Positions 52,511 to 54,667 of a DNA stretch of 54,667 nt are shown piece after piece. Made by a program: the position numbers and the translations under genes. Source of the stretch: Geobacteraceae bacterium (GTDB taxonomy: Bacteria > Desulfobacterota > Desulfuromonadia > Geobacterales > Geobacteraceae); the NCBI GenBank assembly GCA_029975275.1, contig JARKPN010000035.1, forward strand, positions 1-54,667, in the 5' to 3' direction. Each line of letters begins with the position of its first letter. Position 1 is the stretch's first letter. A model generated the notes under the pieces. That model was not told where the DNA came from. It was given only the letters and a program-made list of their open reading frames with translations, and did no database searches.

Positions 52511-53029
52511 ATGAAGGAGAAGATCGAGATCATCAAGGAGGACATCACCACACTGGCGGTGGACGCCATCGTCAATGCCGCGAACAACACCCTGCTGGGC
52601 GGGGGAGGGGTAGACGGGGCCATCCATCGCGCCGCAGGGATCAAGCTGGTGGCGGAATGCGCCACCCTTGGCGGGTGCCGGACCGGCGACGCCAAGATCA
52701 CCGGCGGCTACAAGCTGCCCGCCAGGCACGTCATCCATACCGTTGGCCCGGTCTGGCGCGGCGGGACCAAAGGGGAGCCGGAGCTGCTCAGGAGCGCCTA
52801 CCGCCGCTGCTTCGAGGTGGCCCACGAAAATGGCCTCAGGTCCATCGCCTTTCCGGCCGTCAGCGCAGGGGTCTACGGTTACCCCATGGACCAGGCCTGC
52901 GAAATAGCCATGACCGAGGCCAAGGCGGCGCTGGAAAGGTATCCGGAACTGGAGCGGATCGTTTTCGTCCCGTTCAGCGAAGGCGCCCTCCGCATCTACC
53001 GGGACACCTTCGCCAGGGTCTTCCCGTAA
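52511..53029 (+). CDS. Macro domain protein, O-acetyl-ADP-ribose deacetylase-like
   Basis: A 172-residue MacroD-type protein. The ADP-ribose-binding loops are [20 protein letters not shown] and SAGVYGYP. Such enzymes remove mono-ADP-ribose or deacetylate O-acetyl-ADP-ribose (YmdB type). The start at 52511 has GAGGAGG upstream. It ends the dapF operon and is followed by a terminator; the adjacent nfo makes a link to damage-related ADP-ribosylation possible. Confidence 0.93.
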   Translation: MKEKIEIIKEDITTLAVDAIVNAANNTLLGGGGVDGAIHRAAGIKLVAECATLGGCRTGDAKITGGYKLPARHVIHTVGPVWRGGTKGEPELLRSAYRRCFEVAHENGLRSIAFPAVSAGVYGYPMDQACEIAMTEAKAALERYPELERIVFVPFSEGALRIYRDTFARVFP

Positions 53030-53034
53030 CGGAA

Positions 53035-53066
53035 ATGGGGGCGGAGCCGCAAGGCCCCGCCCCCAT
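53035..53066 (+). terminator. Hairpin after the macro-domain gene
   Basis: A 13-bp GC-rich stem with one mismatch (53035-53048 / 53053-53066) around a GCAA tetraloop, six bases after the stop. There is no U-run, so it may be a weak terminator or RNA stabiliser. Confidence 0.55.
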
Positions 53067-53143
53067 TATCAATCTACCGTCCGTACCAGTTGTACTTCAA
53101 CCTCAGGATGTGGCGGCCGGTCATTGCGTCGAGCTCGGCGTAA

Positions 53144-53608
53144 CTACAGGATCTCCACCAGCTCGAAGTCATAGGTCACGTCCTCTCCGGCCAACGGATG
53201 GTTGGCGTCGAAGGTGATGTCGGTTTCGTTTACCTCGATCACCACGACCCCCAGTTCCTCGTCGTCCTCGTTGACCAGTACGATCTCGTCCCCCACGTCG
53301 GGGTTCAGGTCCTCCGGCAGGTCGGTCCTGGGGATGGTGAAGACCCGCTCCTCGTCGTACTCGCCAAAGGCTTCCTCAGCCGGAATGATGAGCTTCTTCT
53401 TCTCGCCCGGGGACATGCCCACCAGTGCCTCCTCGAGGGCGGTCAGAAACTCCCCGGCGCCCAGAGTAACCTCTCTCGGCCCGTCCGCGCAGCCGCAATC
53501 GTCCGCATCGCACCCGTGATCCTCCAGGGTGGAATCGAAGACCGTTCCGTCCTCGAGCGTGGCCGTATAGTTGATCCTTACCTTGTCTCCATTTTTTGCC
53601 TGTGCCAT
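53144..53608 (-). CDS. FKBP-type peptidyl-prolyl isomerase, SlyD-like, with Cys/Asp-rich loop
   Basis: A 154-residue FKBP/SlyD protein with an insert-in-flap chaperone domain. Its start (NGDKVRINYTATLEDGTVFDST) and C-terminus (ANHPLAGEDVTYDFELVEI) are typical. Residues 29-44 hold an acidic, cysteine-rich insertion (DHGCDADDCGCADG) that could bind metal; it replaces the His/Cys-rich C-terminal tail of Escherichia coli SlyD, a nickel chaperone for hydrogenase. GAGAGG precedes the ATG. Transcribed alone. Confidence 0.92.
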   Translation of the reverse strand: MAQAKNGDKVRINYTATLEDGTVFDSTLEDHGCDADDCGCADGPREVTLGAGEFLTALEEALVGMSPGEKKKLIIPAEEAFGEYDEERVFTIPRTDLPEDLNPDVGDEIVLVNEDDEELGVVVIEVNETDITFDANHPLAGEDVTYDFELVEIL

Positions 53609-53889
53609 TGGTTACCTCTCTGTGTTTCCCGCTGAGTGTGGCGGTCATTCATTGTACCGCCTGATGCCACAGGGTACGGGCGCAGGGGGACGCGAGTCAA
53701 TCAAAATCGTCAACACGTCGGAAAATCGGCAGATTGTCCGCTTATGCAGGTTGTCCGTACCGACGCAACGACCGGGAGCCCAGTTGGTTTGTTAACTGCT
53801 CGGATTCTCCTCACCGGTTACCACTTCTATTCGCATGAACTTTGATCTGCCCTTTGAGCAGAGGGTGCCGACGTGGATCTTGCCTTCCC
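53609..53889. other. Intergenic sequence with no recognisable gene
   Basis: The stretch left of the tandem duplication has lower GC than the flanking genes. A short minus-strand frame crosses it into the duplicated region, but I see no ribosome site, no family resemblance and no RNA structure that I can name. Confidence 0.4.
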
Positions 53890-54342
53890 GGACCGGCACC
53901 CGATATCCCACCCCTTGTACCTGCAGCCCTGTTCTCCATTTTGTGTAATACCTTCGTATTCTCCACAGGTTCAGAGCAGAATTCATGCGGAGCTCACCCA
54001 TCGCTCTCACGGGTACGATGCGTGTATCCCGATAAAAGCCCATCCAAAGGTCCTGAGTTCTCCATCGTTCAACTCTGTGCAGTTTTAAAAAGTTGACAAT
54101 TATTAAATAAAATTATATTTACAAATAAATTTTATGTTTCATGCGGACATTTAAGAGTCGAACAAAGGAGAGCACTTTCATGTCCACCAACACCATCGTT
54201 AACGGCCAGACCGTAGTCCACAAGGAAAGCGACGGCGTGCTCACCACCTCGCCGGACGTATGCCTCACCCCCATGGGCGCGACGGTGGTCCCCATACCCT
54301 ACGTCAACGAGGTCAGGTCCGTGGACACCAGCAACGGACGCA
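53890..54342. repeat. Tandem duplication, first copy (453-bp unit)
   Basis: The unit begins GGACCGGCACCCGATAT and contains an unexplained 200-bp part, an AT-rich promoter, and the first part of a PAAR-like gene. It is repeated with a 453-bp period. Eleven substitutions separate the copies in the first 190 bp; the promoter and gene parts are identical as far as the window shows. Confidence 0.92.
54093..54121 (+). promoter_or_regulatory. AT-rich promoter of the PAAR-like gene (first copy)
   Basis: TTGACA at 54093-54098, 17 bases of A/T, TATTTA at 54116-54121. The surrounding 50 bases are nearly all A/T, in sharp contrast to the chromosome. An identical copy lies at 54546-54574. Confidence 0.6.
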
Positions 54343-54401
54343 GGACCGGCACCCGATATACCACCCCTTGTACCTGCAGCCCTGTTCTCCATTTTGTGTA
54401 A
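54180..54401 (+). pseudogene. Truncated PAAR-like (DUF4150) gene, first copy
   Basis: An ATG with AAAGGAG upstream opens a 73-codon frame. The first 54 residues resemble DUF4150, the PAAR-like domain that tips type VI secretion spikes and toxins (NGQTVVHKESDG, SPDVCLTP, VPIPYVNEVRSVDTS). At about 54343 the frame runs into the start of the next repeat unit and ends after unrelated residues (TPCTCSPVLHFV). The rest of the domain is missing, so this copy is a duplication relic unless a short product is made. Confidence 0.8.
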
Positions 54402-54545
54402 TACCTTAGTATTCTCCACAGGTTCAGAGCAGAATTAATGCGGAGCTCACCAATCGCTCTATCGGGTACGATGCGTGTATCGCGATAAAAGCGCATCCAA
54501 AGGTTCTGAATTCTCCATCGTTCAACCCTGTGCAGTTTTAAAAAG

Positions 54546-54574
54546 TTGACAATTATTAAATAAAATTATATTTA
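54546..54574 (+). promoter_or_regulatory. AT-rich promoter of the PAAR-like gene (second copy)
   Basis: Identical to 54093-54121 (TTGACA, 17 bases, TATTTA). Confidence 0.6.
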
Positions 54575-54632
54575 CAAATAAATTTTATGTTTCATGCGGA
54601 CATTTAAGAGTCGAACAAAGGAGAGCACTTTC

Positions 54633-54667
54633 ATGTCCACCAACACCATCGTTAACGGCCAGACCGT
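54633..54667 (+). CDS. PAAR-like (DUF4150) protein, second copy, 5' end only
   Basis: The first 11 codons (MSTNTIVNGQT) are identical to those of the first copy, with the same ribosome site. The remainder is outside the window; it is probably the intact gene of a type VI secretion-associated effector or spike-tip protein. Confidence 0.65.
   Translation, partial: MSTNTIVNGQT

Larger units (their letters stand above)
54343..54667. repeat. Tandem duplication, second copy, cut by window end
   Basis: It matches 53890-54214 with eleven substitutions in the first 190 bp and none in the rest. The window ends inside the PAAR-like gene. Confidence 0.92.

Noticed and set aside
53792-54496. Related minus-strand frames in both copies of the tandem duplication (53792-54043 and 54299-54496)
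   Set aside because: The copies differ by mostly amino-acid-changing substitutions, there is no good ribosome site, and no family resemblance.

Overview
The window (about 54.7 kb, GC-rich with strongly G/C-biased third codon positions) looks like chromosome of a Geobacter-like bacterium (Desulfuromonadales). The main pointers are a seven-haem NapC/NirT-type inner-membrane cytochrome resembling ImcH, a hya-type NiFe hydrogenase operon, NikR, two PilZ proteins and a GGDEF protein, a hybrid histidine kinase, and general gene content. The species assignment is inference; no rRNA or tRNA gene is present to settle it.

Layout, left to right. 0-7.3 kb: lexA with its own promoter/operator, a methyltransferase plus GT2/DUF2062 pair, the multihaem cytochrome, a class V aminotransferase and pckA. 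7.4-12.7 kb: a complete hydrogenase set (small, large, cytochrome b, maturation protease) with a coupled MFS gene. 12.7-24.4 kb: rubredoxin and ferredoxin, a B12-type radical SAM protein, PilZ, Nudix, U32 peptidase, DedA, a homocysteine methyltransferase/MTHFR fusion, a lipoprotein, a diguanylate cyclase, a homocitrate/Re-citrate synthase-like enzyme and NikR. 24.4-32 kb: four-helix-bundle protein, uvrA, HTH/zinc-ribbon regulator, phosphoglucomutase, hybrid kinase. 32-38 kb: DUF4139 protein and a heterodimeric ABC exporter whose two genes are separated by a decayed GxxExxY gene. 38-43 kb: PilZ, a 659-residue uncharacterised protein, then larE, cysK and an Rrf2 regulator. 43-50.7 kb: a minus-strand cluster UPF0182 / mini zinc-ribbon / mltA / P-type ATPase. 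50.7-53.6 kb: dapF-nfo-macro domain, and an FKBP isomerase. 53.6 kb to the end: an AT-rich accessory patch with a 453-bp tandem duplication that truncates a PAAR-like (DUF4150) gene.

The most interesting item is at 50.5-50.7 kb on the minus strand: a yybP-ykoY (manganese) riboswitch whose closing stem is mutually exclusive with an intrinsic terminator. It sits upstream of the UPF0182 - zinc ribbon - mltA - P-type ATPase cluster. Riboswitches of this class are known to control P-type Mn/Ca exporters, so the whole cluster is a candidate manganese-homeostasis operon that links an orphan membrane family (UPF0182) and a lytic transglycosylase to a cation pump. Other points: a proximal-cluster Cys-to-Asn change in the hydrogenase small subunit, a CX3CH motif in the sensor domain of the hybrid kinase, two genes that appear to start at CTG and ATT, and dispersed palindromes, one of which lies in-frame inside an ABC transporter.
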